Assembly: GCF_007679325.1 (NCBI RefSeq)
Contig: NZ_VEGI01000004.1
Coordinates: 124,001-188,000, forward strand
DNA from: Arthrobacter sp. U41
GTDB lineage: Bacteria > Actinomycetota > Actinomycetes > Actinomycetales > Micrococcaceae
Length of the DNA stretch: 64,000 nt
Direction: 5' to 3'
Shown piece after piece: positions 25,635-34,388 of the stretch (positions are counted from its first letter, which is position 1; the number at the start of each line of letters is the position of its first letter). The position numbers and the translations under genes are program-made. The notes under the pieces are model-generated. The model was not told the origin of the DNA, ran no database searches, and worked only from the letters and a program-made list of their open reading frames with translations.

Positions 25635-25928
25635 ATGCCGCACTTGCTGAGGTCCACCACGTCGCTGAGGACCGTACCCCGGCCCTCGAAGTCGTCACCC
25701 GATTCCCGGCCGCAGGAAGTCCGGCGGTCACCCGAGGTCGATGAGGATCTGGAGCCCCTGCGTCTGCAGGTATCCGCGATCATTGATGCGATTCTCTCGG
25801 ACACCAGGCCGGAAGAGGCACCGGTGCGGGAGAAACTCCGCTGGCATCTCGCCAACTGCCCGGGCCAGCCTGAGAAGGCGCTCTTGAACCATCTTTTGTC
25901 TGTTTCCGTGGAGCAAGAAGCCAGCTAG
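25635..25928 (+). CDS. hypothetical protein, 97 aa, in the Vsr-McrBC island
   Basis: The ATG follows GGGAG at nine bases. After a Ser/Arg/Pro-rich start, residues 33-97 look folded and mainly helical and acidic (VDEDLEPLRLQVSAIIDAIL, VREKLRWHLANCPGQ, LNHLLSVSVEQEAS). The HLANCP piece faintly recalls the zinc-binding HxxxCxxC of anti-sigma factors, but the second cysteine is missing. No family is recognised. It converges on the McrC gene with 21 bases between stops. Codon use is less G/C-biased than the neighbours. It is probably a real gene of unknown role. Confidence 0.55.
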   Translation: MPHLLRSTTSLRTVPRPSKSSPDSRPQEVRRSPEVDEDLEPLRLQVSAIIDAILSDTRPEEAPVREKLRWHLANCPGQPEKALLNHLLSVSVEQEAS

Positions 25929-25949
25929 CGGCGCTTCCGAACGACGGCG

Positions 25950-27227
25950 TCAGCGGCTGATGGTCGCCTGGCGCACCACTTCGCCCCACGACTGCTGTGC
26001 GAGGTCCGCCACGGAAGCCAGGATTTCCGACGGCGGCCGCGACAGGTCCAGCGGAAACTCCACCACGTCGATGTCCGTGTTGAGAATCCGGCGCAGCTTG
26101 ATCTCCCCCGCGCCCGGGTAGACCAGCCAGGCCGTCGGCACCCGGAGGGACGTGCAGTACGCCAGCATCCTGTAGTGATCCCCCGACAGGGAGGCACCGG
26201 CGTCGGCCGCGGCCTGATACTTGGCGTCGTAGACCATCACCGGCCGCCCTCCCAGCAGGTGGACGGCGCCGGGCTGCACCACGATCCGGTCCGAGTCGCG
26301 CACAGCCTCATTGAGCAGGGCGTTGTACCGGAGCCGCATCTCCCCCGGGTACGCGGCCATGGCCTCGCGGAGCGCCGTGCCGACGAAGTCCTCGAACACT
26401 ACAGACATGTCCACCACAAACGACGCCGACTGTTGCGTGCCGTCGCCGGCCTCCGCCGAAGCGTGGCGCAGGATCACCTCGGCGAGCCGCAGCGCGGCCT
26501 GGTAGCGGGTGTTCATCCGGCTGGCCCGCCACACCGGCAAGGGCGCGCCGGACTGCAGGCGGGTCACGGCGGCGAGCTTGCCCTTGAGCTGGCGGAGCCG
26601 GCTCAGCACCACCGGCCGCACCCCCGGGACCTGGGACATCCGTTCCAGGGCCGCCCGCAGGATGCGGTTCTCCGCAATGTCCTCGGTGAACTCGTCGTAG
26701 GAGACCTCAAGCGGCACCAGCATGCCGGGCCGCCGCGAAATCTGGTCCGAAATGCGGATCCGGCCTTTGACCGTCCGGAGTGACTCGTCGACGTTGAGGT
26801 AGCCCTGCAGGACCCCGCGGCTCAATGCGCGGTCGGCGAGCTGGGCCAGCGATTCGGCCAGCGCGCTCCACAGATCCGCCTCCTCGACCGCGGCCACGGA
26901 GTCCTCCCGGAAGCCTTGGTCGCCGGCGTAGCCGAGTAGGAACAGGAGCCGGTCCAGGCCCAGCCGGTCCTTGGGCCGCACCTCGAGCTGCACCGACGGC
27001 GTGCGCACCGAGCCGACCTTCCCCACCGGCTCGATCCGATACAGACCCATGCCCATGGGCGAGGCGTTGGCCAGGCCGCTGCCATTGACAAAGGCGGCAC
27101 TGGCGGGGTCGAGCCTGTCGACGACGCCGCCGGAGAGCTCGTCAAGGACGATCCGGCGGACCCGCTGCGATCCCGGTGCGCCGTGGCCGGCCGGCCTCGG
27201 CTGGCTAGACGCGCGCAAGGCGGTCAA
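25950..27227 (-). CDS. mcrC: McrC family nuclease subunit
   Basis: 425 residues. The N-terminal beta-rich part (YRIEPVGKVGSVRTPSVQLEVRPKDRLG, LLFLLGYAGD) and the C-terminal PD-(D/E)xK-like core (VYDAKYQ, then DHYRMLAYC) identify McrC, the nuclease partner of the McrB GTPase in modified-DNA restriction. Where most relatives have Pro-Asp as the first catalytic acid, this one reads VVQPGAVHL, so that aspartate is absent; the nearest alternative is the Asp in RDSDRIVV. The start is a TTG overlapping the end of mcrB by 23 bases; a TTG three codons later is possible. It is translated with mcrB. Confidence 0.87.
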   Translation of the reverse strand: MTALRASSQPRPAGHGAPGSQRVRRIVLDELSGGVVDRLDPASAAFVNGSGLANASPMGMGLYRIEPVGKVGSVRTPSVQLEVRPKDRLGLDRLLFLLGYAGDQGFREDSVAAVEEADLWSALAESLAQLADRALSRGVLQGYLNVDESLRTVKGRIRISDQISRRPGMLVPLEVSYDEFTEDIAENRILRAALERMSQVPGVRPVVLSRLRQLKGKLAAVTRLQSGAPLPVWRASRMNTRYQAALRLAEVILRHASAEAGDGTQQSASFVVDMSVVFEDFVGTALREAMAAYPGEMRLRYNALLNEAVRDSDRIVVQPGAVHLLGGRPVMVYDAKYQAAADAGASLSGDHYRMLAYCTSLRVPTAWLVYPGAGEIKLRRILNTDIDVVEFPLDLSRPPSEILASVADLAQQSWGEVVRQATISR

Positions 27228-29436
27228 GAAGCTGGTCCAGGCCGAACCGCTCCTCCAGCTGGGCCCGGTTCAACTGCCCGTGGTAGTGCTCCTCCAGGAG
27301 CGGCATCAGCTCGTACTTCCAGATCCGGCGCAGGCCCTTGGGCGTCTGGGCGGACTGCTTCATGAAATAGGACGGGCCGATCATCAGGTCACGGTCCCAC
27401 TCGTCAATGGCGTCATTGAGCGCGTCCATGAGCAGCGCCGGCGTCGTATCCAGGTCGCGGGCCTGCAGGAACCGCAGCAGCGAGCCCTTCACCGGCTCCG
27501 TCTTGGGGTGCAGCTCGATGAAGGAGAACCGGCGGCGGATGGCGGCGTCCATCATCGCAATGGACCGGTCCGCGGTGTTCATGGTGCCGATGATGTAGAG
27601 GTTGTCCGGCAGCGTGAACGGCTCATTGGGGCTGTACTGCAGGTAGATCCGGTCGTCGCGGTATTCGAGCAGGAAGTACAGCTCGCCGAAAACCTTCGCG
27701 AGGTTCGCCCGGTTCATCTCATCAATAATCAGGAAGTACGGCTTGCTCTCGTTCCCCGGCTTGGCAGCTTCCTCGGCGATCCGCCGCAACGGCCCGGCGA
27801 CCAGTTTGAAGGACACCTGGCCTTCCTCGGTTTTGTCCGGCCGGAAGCCCTCGAAGAAGTCCTCGTAGGCGTAGGAGGGGTGGAACTGCACCAGTTTGAC
27901 GCGTTCGTCGGTGGTGTCGCCGGCGAGCTGGGCCGCCAGGTGCTTGGCCAGGTACGTCTTGCCCGTTCCGGGCGGGCCGTAGAGCACCAGCTGGCGGTTC
28001 TCCTCCAGCAGTTCGGCGATCTCCTGCAGGGGTTCCAGGTCCATGTGCAGGGACGCGGCGAACTCCGGCGTCAGGGGCCGGAACCCTTCACAGGCGGGTT
28101 CGACGACGGCGGCCGGCTCCGTGCCGTCGTCGGGCTCGGCTTCCGCCTCGGCGGGCAGCAGGGCCTCCAGGGCCTGGATGACGCGCGTGACGTCCACGAC
28201 GATGCCGGAGGTAGCCAGCTGGCGCTGCACGTGGCGGGGCAGCTCGGTCATGTTGTGGGTTTCGTCGAACCAGCGGACCTTGCGGCGGAGCCGGCGGTTG
28301 TCTTCGTGGTGCTCAGGCTCACCGAGGACCACGCCCACACGGACAGTGCCCGAGCTCTGGTACAGGGTCAGGTCGCCGGGCTTCATCACGGTCAGGAAGG
28401 CGAAGACCGCGGTTTTAGTGTCCTCGCGTTCCACGTAGCCGAGGTGTTTGTAGTCCTCGTCCACGGCATGCTGGACCAGCCCGGCGGTGACGCCGGGGTC
28501 CAGCAGGCGGAGGTGCTCGACGTCGAGCGTCACCGATTCCTCGGCCTGCCAGGTGCCGAGCAGTTCGGCGTTGTCGTGGTGGGTGCGCAGCAGCCAGGCG
28601 CGCCGGCCGGGGTCGCCCACCTTCCGCCACTGGCTCACCAGCTGCCGGGAGTACCAGTCGATGCGTTGGCCGGCCTGCTCATCGAGGTGCAGCCGGATGC
28701 GGTGGATGTCCGCGGAAACTTCCTCGTCGCTGTCGCCCTTCGCCCCGCCCACCAAGGAGGCAAAAGCGTCGCGGATCTCCTGGCGTTCGACGTCGGCCAC
28801 GACCGGTTCGAAGTAGCTGGGCCAGACCAGGAATTCGATGCTGCGGCGAATAGCCGGCTGGTCATCCGGGGTGCCGGCCACCAGCTGGTGGAACGCCAGC
28901 GGATCCTTGACGGCCGCCGCGACGGCGCCCGCCGGTCGCTGGGCGACGTGCTGCACAAACCGGCAGAGCCACTTCAGGTGGTCCCAGATGGTCCAGTTGA
29001 ACTCGGCCGTGCGGTCGCGGATGACGCCGTGATCCGTCATGCCGGCGTACAGCTCGTCCGGCAGCTCCAGCGGCGGCTCGAGCCAGGACGCGGCCTCGGC
29101 CACCCGGGCACGCTTGACCTTGAGGGATTTCACCTCGTGCGCCAGCGGCAGGGACTGCAGGAAGAGCAGCTCAACCGCCAACTGCTTGGCGCCCCGGGTA
29201 GCGTCCTGAAGGTTCTGCCGCAGGTTGGTCATCATGGGAGCTTTGGGATCCGGCACCCCGCGTTCGAGGCGGTCCAGGAGCTCCGCTGCAGCCTGCACAG
29301 ACCACGTCTTGGTGCGTCCGTCCAGGGCCGACGGTTTACCGTGCAACCCTGGCCCCAAAACGAACCACGCCGCGTCTTCGATCTCTTTGGAGATGCCGAG
29401 GGCGCGGTGCATGGCAGGCTTTTTGGTTGGGGTCAT
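27205..29436 (-). CDS. mcrB: McrB family GTPase with EVE-like N-terminal region
   Basis: 743 residues. The AAA+ motor lies in the C-terminal half: Walker A GPPGTGKTYLAKH (about 486), then FHPSYAYEDFFEGF, LIIDEMNRANLAKVFGELYF and the McrB signature GTMNTADRSI (about 618) with RRRFSFIEL. The N-terminal 480 residues are helical, with a segment at about 315-395 (VMKPGDLTLYQSSGTVRVGVV, KVRWFDETHN) that resembles an EVE/PUA-like modified-base reader. In the family, McrB recognises modified DNA and drives McrC cleavage. The ATG follows GAAAG. It is the first gene of the mcrBC unit. Confidence 0.9.
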   Translation of the reverse strand: MTPTKKPAMHRALGISKEIEDAAWFVLGPGLHGKPSALDGRTKTWSVQAAAELLDRLERGVPDPKAPMMTNLRQNLQDATRGAKQLAVELLFLQSLPLAHEVKSLKVKRARVAEAASWLEPPLELPDELYAGMTDHGVIRDRTAEFNWTIWDHLKWLCRFVQHVAQRPAGAVAAAVKDPLAFHQLVAGTPDDQPAIRRSIEFLVWPSYFEPVVADVERQEIRDAFASLVGGAKGDSDEEVSADIHRIRLHLDEQAGQRIDWYSRQLVSQWRKVGDPGRRAWLLRTHHDNAELLGTWQAEESVTLDVEHLRLLDPGVTAGLVQHAVDEDYKHLGYVEREDTKTAVFAFLTVMKPGDLTLYQSSGTVRVGVVLGEPEHHEDNRRLRRKVRWFDETHNMTELPRHVQRQLATSGIVVDVTRVIQALEALLPAEAEAEPDDGTEPAAVVEPACEGFRPLTPEFAASLHMDLEPLQEIAELLEENRQLVLYGPPGTGKTYLAKHLAAQLAGDTTDERVKLVQFHPSYAYEDFFEGFRPDKTEEGQVSFKLVAGPLRRIAEEAAKPGNESKPYFLIIDEMNRANLAKVFGELYFLLEYRDDRIYLQYSPNEPFTLPDNLYIIGTMNTADRSIAMMDAAIRRRFSFIELHPKTEPVKGSLLRFLQARDLDTTPALLMDALNDAIDEWDRDLMIGPSYFMKQSAQTPKGLRRIWKYELMPLLEEHYHGQLNRAQLEERFGLDQLLDRLARV

Positions 29437-29512
29437 GCTTTCAATTTACAGGCTTAAGCTGACAGCCCGCATCACGGTCCCGCCCCAAGTTACTGAGCGG
29501 TAGCGCGTTTCG

Positions 29513-29770
29513 TTACTTGGCGGCGCGGCCGCGCTTGACGCCGAATGTGAAGTAGCTGCCTGGGCCGACGAAGTTGACCAAAGTCGCCATCCGCCACAAC
29601 GTCTTGCTGCCGCGGATCTGTTCAGCCGGGCGGCGTGTGATGTCCCGCTGCGCGGCGACCAGCATCGAGAGCTGGACGAGTGCGGCGGAAATCGTTCCGA
29701 ACTTCGCCATCGGCGAGAGTTCCTTCCAGGTCTTTTTCCGGGCGTTCCTCTTGCGTGCTCGTTTGGTCAT
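29513..29770 (-). CDS. small cationic protein with one hydrophobic helix
   Basis: 85 residues from the ATG preceded by AAGGAG. The N-terminus is strongly basic (MTKRARKRNARKKTWKEL), followed by a mildly hydrophobic helix (AKFGTISAALVQLSMLVAA), RRPAEQIRGSKTLWRMA and a final FVGPGSYFTFG. The layout (helix, RxxxxIRGxKxLWR, FVxFxGPxxYF) is close to the PLDc_N-type small membrane proteins of actinobacteria, which have no known function. It stands alone between mcrB and the thioesterase gene. The open frame extends upstream, but without a credible start. Confidence 0.65.
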   Translation of the reverse strand: MTKRARKRNARKKTWKELSPMAKFGTISAALVQLSMLVAAQRDITRRPAEQIRGSKTLWRMATLVNFVGPGSYFTFGVKRGRAAK

Positions 29771-29907
29771 TATGATCTTCGCTCCTTGGCTTCGGGGCGG
29801 GCTGCCCGCGGATTGGTTCATTCTAGGGACGTTCCGTGGAGCGAGGTAGGGTCCAAGGGGCCGGATTTGCCGGACATGCGGCACCCCGTGGCTGGCCCGG
29901 GATGGGC

Positions 29908-30420
29908 TCACCCGCCGTGGACCGGGGTGAACCGGGCGATCTTCTCCTTCTGCTCCGGCGTCAGCCTGAGCACCCGGCCGGTGGCCTCGTCCACAAACGC
30001 CAGATGGCTTGTGGCCCGGACACAGTCCTCACGGGTGACGGGATCCTGCACGAGGTAGTGGATGTCGAAGCTGGCACCCTTCACCGCGCCGATCCAGAGC
30101 TGCACCAGAGCCGGCACGTTGCGGTACTCGAGGGTCCGGACGTAACGGATCTTGTGTTCCACGATCAGCGCCAGGGTCCCCTCCGGGACCTCGTTGAAGA
30201 GAGGCACCGGGGGCTCGACGCCCGGCAGCCCGGAGCCCCGGGGCGGCCCGAAGGCCGCGATGCGGGCTTCCTCGAGGATCCGGACGATCTGGACGTTGTT
30301 GATGTGGCCGTAGGCGTCCATGTCGCCCCAGCGCATCGGGATCTGCACCTCGATGCGCCGGGACATTGACTCAGCGGACTCTGGTTTTCCGGACGCTGCC
30401 GGGGGGCCGGCGGCGCTCAA
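29908..30420 (-). CDS. acyl-CoA thioesterase, hot-dog fold
   Basis: Up to 170 residues. The motif RWGDMDAYGHINNVQIVRILEEAR holds the catalytic aspartate of the 4-hydroxybenzoyl-CoA thioesterase/YbgC family; VEHKIRYVRTLEYR and TSHLAFVDEATGR complete the fold. It should hydrolyse an acyl-CoA in the cytoplasm, with chain length unknown. The nominal start is a TTG that overlaps the stop of the upstream ABC exporter gene; the ATG at 30366 (MSRRIEVQIPMRW) is an equally good candidate, because the first 18 residues are low-complexity. It is the last gene of the exporter operon. Confidence 0.85.
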   Translation of the reverse strand: MSAAGPPAASGKPESAESMSRRIEVQIPMRWGDMDAYGHINNVQIVRILEEARIAAFGPPRGSGLPGVEPPVPLFNEVPEGTLALIVEHKIRYVRTLEYRNVPALVQLWIGAVKGASFDIHYLVQDPVTREDCVRATSHLAFVDEATGRVLRLTPEQKEKIARFTPVHGG

Positions 30421-32498
30421 CTGTGCACCGCCGTCGCGTCGTTTGCCGTGCTTTCCGAAAAGGCCGTTTCCGCGTCTTCACCGGCGAACTGGGACATGTA
30501 GAGCCGGTAGTAGGCGCCCTTGAGGTCCAGCAGCTGAGCGTGGGCGCCCTGCTCCACGATCCGGCCGGCCTCCATCACCAGGATGGTGTCGGCGTCGCGG
30601 ATGGTCGAGAGGCGGTGGGCGATCACGAAGCTGGTGCGCTCGGTGCGGAGTGCGGCCATGGCCTTCTGGACGAGCACCTCGGTGCGGGTGTCCACCGAGC
30701 TGGTGGCCTCGTCCAGGATCAGGAGCGAGGGATTGGCCACGAAGGCCCGGGCAATGGTGATTAGCTGCTTCTCGCCGGCGCTGACGTTGTTTCCTTCCTC
30801 GTCAATGACGGTGTTGTAGCCGTCCGGGAGGGCGCGGACGAAGCGGTCCACGAAGGTGGCTTTCGCTGCCTCCATCACCTGTTCCTCGGTGGCGTCCAGC
30901 TTGCCGTAGCGGATGTTGTCGTAGATGGTTCCGCTGAAAAGCCAGGCATCCTGGAGCACCATACCCACCTTGGCGCGCAGTTCCGCACGGCTCAGGTGGG
31001 TGATGTCCACTCCGTCCAGGGTGATGCTGCCGTCCTGGAGTTCATAGAAACGCATGACGAGGTTCACCAGGGTGGTCTTGCCGGCCCCGGTGGGGCCGAC
31101 GATCGCCACGGTGTGCCCGGGTTCCGCGGTGAAGGACAGGTCCTCGATCAGCGGCTTGTCCGGGGTATAGCTGAAGGACACGTGCCGGAACTCGACGTGG
31201 CCGTCGGTCTTGGCCGGAAGCTGTTCGGTGGCGGTCTCGGCGTCCTGCTCCTCGGCGTCGAGGAATTCAAAGACCCGTTCCGCGGAGGCGACACCGGACT
31301 GCAGCATGTTGGCCATGCCCGCCATCTGTCCCAGCGGCTGGGTGAACTCGCGCGAGTACTGGATGAACGCGGTGGCGTCGCCCAGGCTCATCCCGCCGGA
31401 CGCGACGCGGAGGCCGCCGACGACGGCGATTCCCACGTAGCTGAGGTAGGACACGAACTGCATGACCGGCATGATCATGCCGGAGACGAACTGCGCGCCG
31501 AAGCTGGCCTTGTAGAGGGCCTCGTTCCGCTCGTCGAAGCGCTCCAGCATGTCGGCGTCGCGGCCGAAGACCCGGACGAGGTCGTGGCCGGAGAAGGATT
31601 CCTCGATCTGGCCGTTGAGTTCGCCGGTGTTCTTCCACTGGGAGGCAAAGAGCTTCTGGCTGCGGGAGCCGATGATGCCGGCGGCGACAGCCGAAAGCGG
31701 CAGCGCAACGAGGGCAATCAGCGCCAGCTGCCAGGACACGATGAACATCATGATGACGATGCCGATCACCGTCAGTGCCGAGTTCACCAGCTGTGCGAAG
31801 GCCTGCTGCAGCGCCTGCTGGATGTTGTCCACGTCGTTGGTGACCCGCGAGAGGATGTCGCCGCGCTGGCGGGTGTCGAAATAGTTCAGCGGGAGCCGGT
31901 TGAGCTTCCTCTCGGTGTCGTCGCGGAGTTGGCGGACCACCCGCATGACCAGGATGTTCAGGACGTAGCCCTGCAGCCACAGGAAGATGTTGGCGACGAA
32001 GTACATCACCAGCACCACGCTGATCAGGTAAGCGAGTTCCTGGAAGTCGATACCGACACCCGGGATCACGTCCATCCTGGCGAGCATGTCCGCGAAGTTG
32101 TCCTGGCCCTGGGCACGGAGGCCTTCGACGTACTGCTCTTTGGTGCCGCCGGCCGGCAGTTGCTTGCCCATGACACCGGCGAAGATCACGTCCATCGCCT
32201 GGCCGAGAATCCGGGGGGCAACAACGTTGAGGACGACGGCGACCGTCACCATCGCGAGCACGGCGATGATGCCGGCCCGCTCGGGCTTGAGCAGGCCCAT
32301 CAGCCGCTTCGCGGAGGGCCAGAAGTGCTGGGCTTTTTTGGCCGGAATGTCACCGAACATGCCGCCGTCGGCTTCGCCGGGCTTGTATTCCTCCTCATAG
32401 AAGTCGTCGTCCGGCTCCGTCGCGGCGAGCCGCGAGTCGGGTTCGGTGGCGGCAGCGGGCCTGCCCGAGTGTGGCGTGACGTTCTCTTTGGTGCTCAT
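30417..32498 (-). CDS. ABC exporter subunit, canonical NBD
   Basis: 693 residues. A charged N-terminal extension of about 60 residues leads into six membrane helices with LNYFDTRQRGDILSRVTNDVDN, then an ATPase domain: Walker A GPTGAGKTT, Walker B LLILDEATSSVD with the catalytic Glu, and switch His in IAHRLSTI. The ABC signature is unusual (NVSAGEKQ instead of LSGGQ). This suits the partner of a heterodimeric exporter whose other half has a crippled ATP site. Such exporters move drugs or lipids out of the cell. It overlaps its partner by four bases (ATGA) and is followed by a thioesterase gene. Confidence 0.9.
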   Translation of the reverse strand: MSTKENVTPHSGRPAAATEPDSRLAATEPDDDFYEEEYKPGEADGGMFGDIPAKKAQHFWPSAKRLMGLLKPERAGIIAVLAMVTVAVVLNVVAPRILGQAMDVIFAGVMGKQLPAGGTKEQYVEGLRAQGQDNFADMLARMDVIPGVGIDFQELAYLISVVLVMYFVANIFLWLQGYVLNILVMRVVRQLRDDTERKLNRLPLNYFDTRQRGDILSRVTNDVDNIQQALQQAFAQLVNSALTVIGIVIMMFIVSWQLALIALVALPLSAVAAGIIGSRSQKLFASQWKNTGELNGQIEESFSGHDLVRVFGRDADMLERFDERNEALYKASFGAQFVSGMIMPVMQFVSYLSYVGIAVVGGLRVASGGMSLGDATAFIQYSREFTQPLGQMAGMANMLQSGVASAERVFEFLDAEEQDAETATEQLPAKTDGHVEFRHVSFSYTPDKPLIEDLSFTAEPGHTVAIVGPTGAGKTTLVNLVMRFYELQDGSITLDGVDITHLSRAELRAKVGMVLQDAWLFSGTIYDNIRYGKLDATEEQVMEAAKATFVDRFVRALPDGYNTVIDEEGNNVSAGEKQLITIARAFVANPSLLILDEATSSVDTRTEVLVQKAMAALRTERTSFVIAHRLSTIRDADTILVMEAGRIVEQGAHAQLLDLKGAYYRLYMSQFAGEDAETAFSESTANDATAVHS

Positions 32499-34228
32499 GC
32501 CACTGCCTCCGCGGTCAGCTGGGATTCGACAATTTCCTGATAGGTGCTGGAACTCTCCAGCAATTCGTCGTGCGTGCCGCGGTCCACGATCCGGCCGTTG
32601 TCGAGCACCAGGATCTGGTCAGCGTCGGCGATGGTGGAGACGCGCTGGCCCACGATGATCACGGTGGCGTCCGCGGTTTTCGCCTTGAGGGCCCGTCGGA
32701 GCCGGGCGTCCGTGGCGACGTCGAGGGCGGAGAAGGAGTCGTCGAACAGGAAGACCTTGGGTTCGGTGACGAGGGCGCGGGCGATGCAGAGCCGCTGGCG
32801 CTGGCCGCCCGAGACGTTGGTGCCGCCCTGGGCGATCCGTGAACCGAGCCCGTTTTTCTTCTCGCGCACAAAGTCCGCTGCCTGGGCCACGGTCAGGGCG
32901 TCCCAGAGCTGCTCGTCCGTGGCATCAGGCTTGCCGAAGCGCAGGTTGTGCTCGATGGTCCCCGAGAACAGGTACGGCCGCTGCGGCACCATGGCGACGC
33001 GCTGGGTGATTTCCGCCCGGTCCAGGTCGGTGACCGGGACGCCGTCGAGCAGCACCTCCCCCGACGCAGCGTCGTAGAGGCGGGGCAGCAGCGCCAGCAG
33101 GCTGGACTTGCCAGCGCCGGTGGAGCCGATGATCGCCACGGTCTGCCCCGGCTCGGCGGTGAAGCTGATGTCGCTGAGCACCGGCGCTTCGGCGCCGGGG
33201 TAAGCGAAGGACACGTTCCGGAATTCAACCCGGCCGGCCTTCTCAGCCGGCGTCACGGGGGTGAGTGCTTCGTGGATGGAGGGTTCGACGTCGAGCACCT
33301 CACCGATGCGGTCCGCGCACACCGAGGCGCGCGGAATCATCATGGCCATAAAGGTGCCCATCATGACCGCCATCAAAATTTGCAGCAGGTACTGGAGGAA
33401 GGCCGTGAGTGCGCCGACCTGCATTTCGCCGGCGTCGACCCGCTGACCGCCGAACCACAGCACGGCCGCGGTGGAGATGTGCAGGATCATGCCGATGGCC
33501 GGGAACATGAGTACGAAGAGCGCACCGATTTTCAGTGACACGTCGGTCAGGTCCTTGTTGGCCGCGCCGAAGCGCTCGGCCTCGTGGGGTTCGCGGACGA
33601 ACGCACGGACGACTCGGATGCCGATGATCTGTTCGCGGAGGACGCCGTTGAGCCGGTCGATCTTCGTCTGCATGGAACGGAACAGCGGCATCAGGCGGAC
33701 CACCAAGTAGCCCACCACGACGATGAGCACCGGAACGGAAACCCAGACCAGCCAGGACAGGTTGAGGTCCTCGCGGAGCGCCATAATGATGCCGCCGATG
33801 CACATGATGGGGGTGGCCACCATAAAGTTCAGGCCCATCAGCATGAGCATCTGCACCTGCTGGACATCGTTGGTGCCGCGCGTGATCAGGGTGGGGGCGC
33901 CGAAAACGTTGACGTCCTTCGCGGAGAAGCTGGTGACCTGGCGGAACACGCCGCGGCGCAGGTCACGGCCGAACGCCATGGCGGCTTTGGACCCGAAGTA
34001 CACCCCGGCGATCGCGGTGGCGACCTGGATGAGGGCAACGCCCAGCATCACCCCGCCGGTGCGCCAGATGTAGTCCGTATCGCCGCGGGATACGCCCTCG
34101 TCAATGATCTGGGCGTTCAGGCTGGGCAGGTACAGCGCCGCAATGGTGGAGGCCAGCTGGAAGAAGATGACTGCCCAGATGTAGGGCAAATACGGCTTCG
34201 AGTAGCGCCGTATAAGAGTGACAAGCAT
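32495..34228 (-). CDS. ABC exporter subunit, degenerate NBD
   Basis: 577 residues with six membrane helices and one ATPase domain. Walker A is GSTGAGKSS and the signature NVSGGQRQRL is intact, but Walker B ends FDDSFSALD (about 494), with Asp in place of the catalytic Glu, and the switch region reads IVGQRVSTI, with Gln in place of His. That is the degenerate half of a heterodimeric type IV exporter (TM287/288- or BmrCD-like). The ATG is nine bases after AAGGA; a GTG two codons earlier is too close. It begins the operon; no regulator gene lies directly upstream. Confidence 0.9.
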   Translation of the reverse strand: MLVTLIRRYSKPYLPYIWAVIFFQLASTIAALYLPSLNAQIIDEGVSRGDTDYIWRTGGVMLGVALIQVATAIAGVYFGSKAAMAFGRDLRRGVFRQVTSFSAKDVNVFGAPTLITRGTNDVQQVQMLMLMGLNFMVATPIMCIGGIIMALREDLNLSWLVWVSVPVLIVVVGYLVVRLMPLFRSMQTKIDRLNGVLREQIIGIRVVRAFVREPHEAERFGAANKDLTDVSLKIGALFVLMFPAIGMILHISTAAVLWFGGQRVDAGEMQVGALTAFLQYLLQILMAVMMGTFMAMMIPRASVCADRIGEVLDVEPSIHEALTPVTPAEKAGRVEFRNVSFAYPGAEAPVLSDISFTAEPGQTVAIIGSTGAGKSSLLALLPRLYDAASGEVLLDGVPVTDLDRAEITQRVAMVPQRPYLFSGTIEHNLRFGKPDATDEQLWDALTVAQAADFVREKKNGLGSRIAQGGTNVSGGQRQRLCIARALVTEPKVFLFDDSFSALDVATDARLRRALKAKTADATVIIVGQRVSTIADADQILVLDNGRIVDRGTHDELLESSSTYQEIVESQLTAEAVA

Positions 34229-34388
34229 GCCCACGAGTCCTTAGGAGATACCGAATGAATGAGGCTGGAGAAGAGTCTGGTGGGGGAACATCAACCGGAT
34301 GCTCTTAGTAGTAGCAGAGGGGGCCGACAGCCATAGCCATCCAACTCTACGAAACGACCAGCCCGGGTGGAACATCGGCGGCCGAAAA

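Noticed and set aside
26971..29457. An 828-codon open frame on the plus strand
   Set aside because: Antisense of mcrB and the start of mcrC; no domain or start signal.
30996..32540. A 514-codon open frame on the plus strand
   Set aside because: His/Asp/Gly-rich antisense of the canonical ABC exporter subunit.
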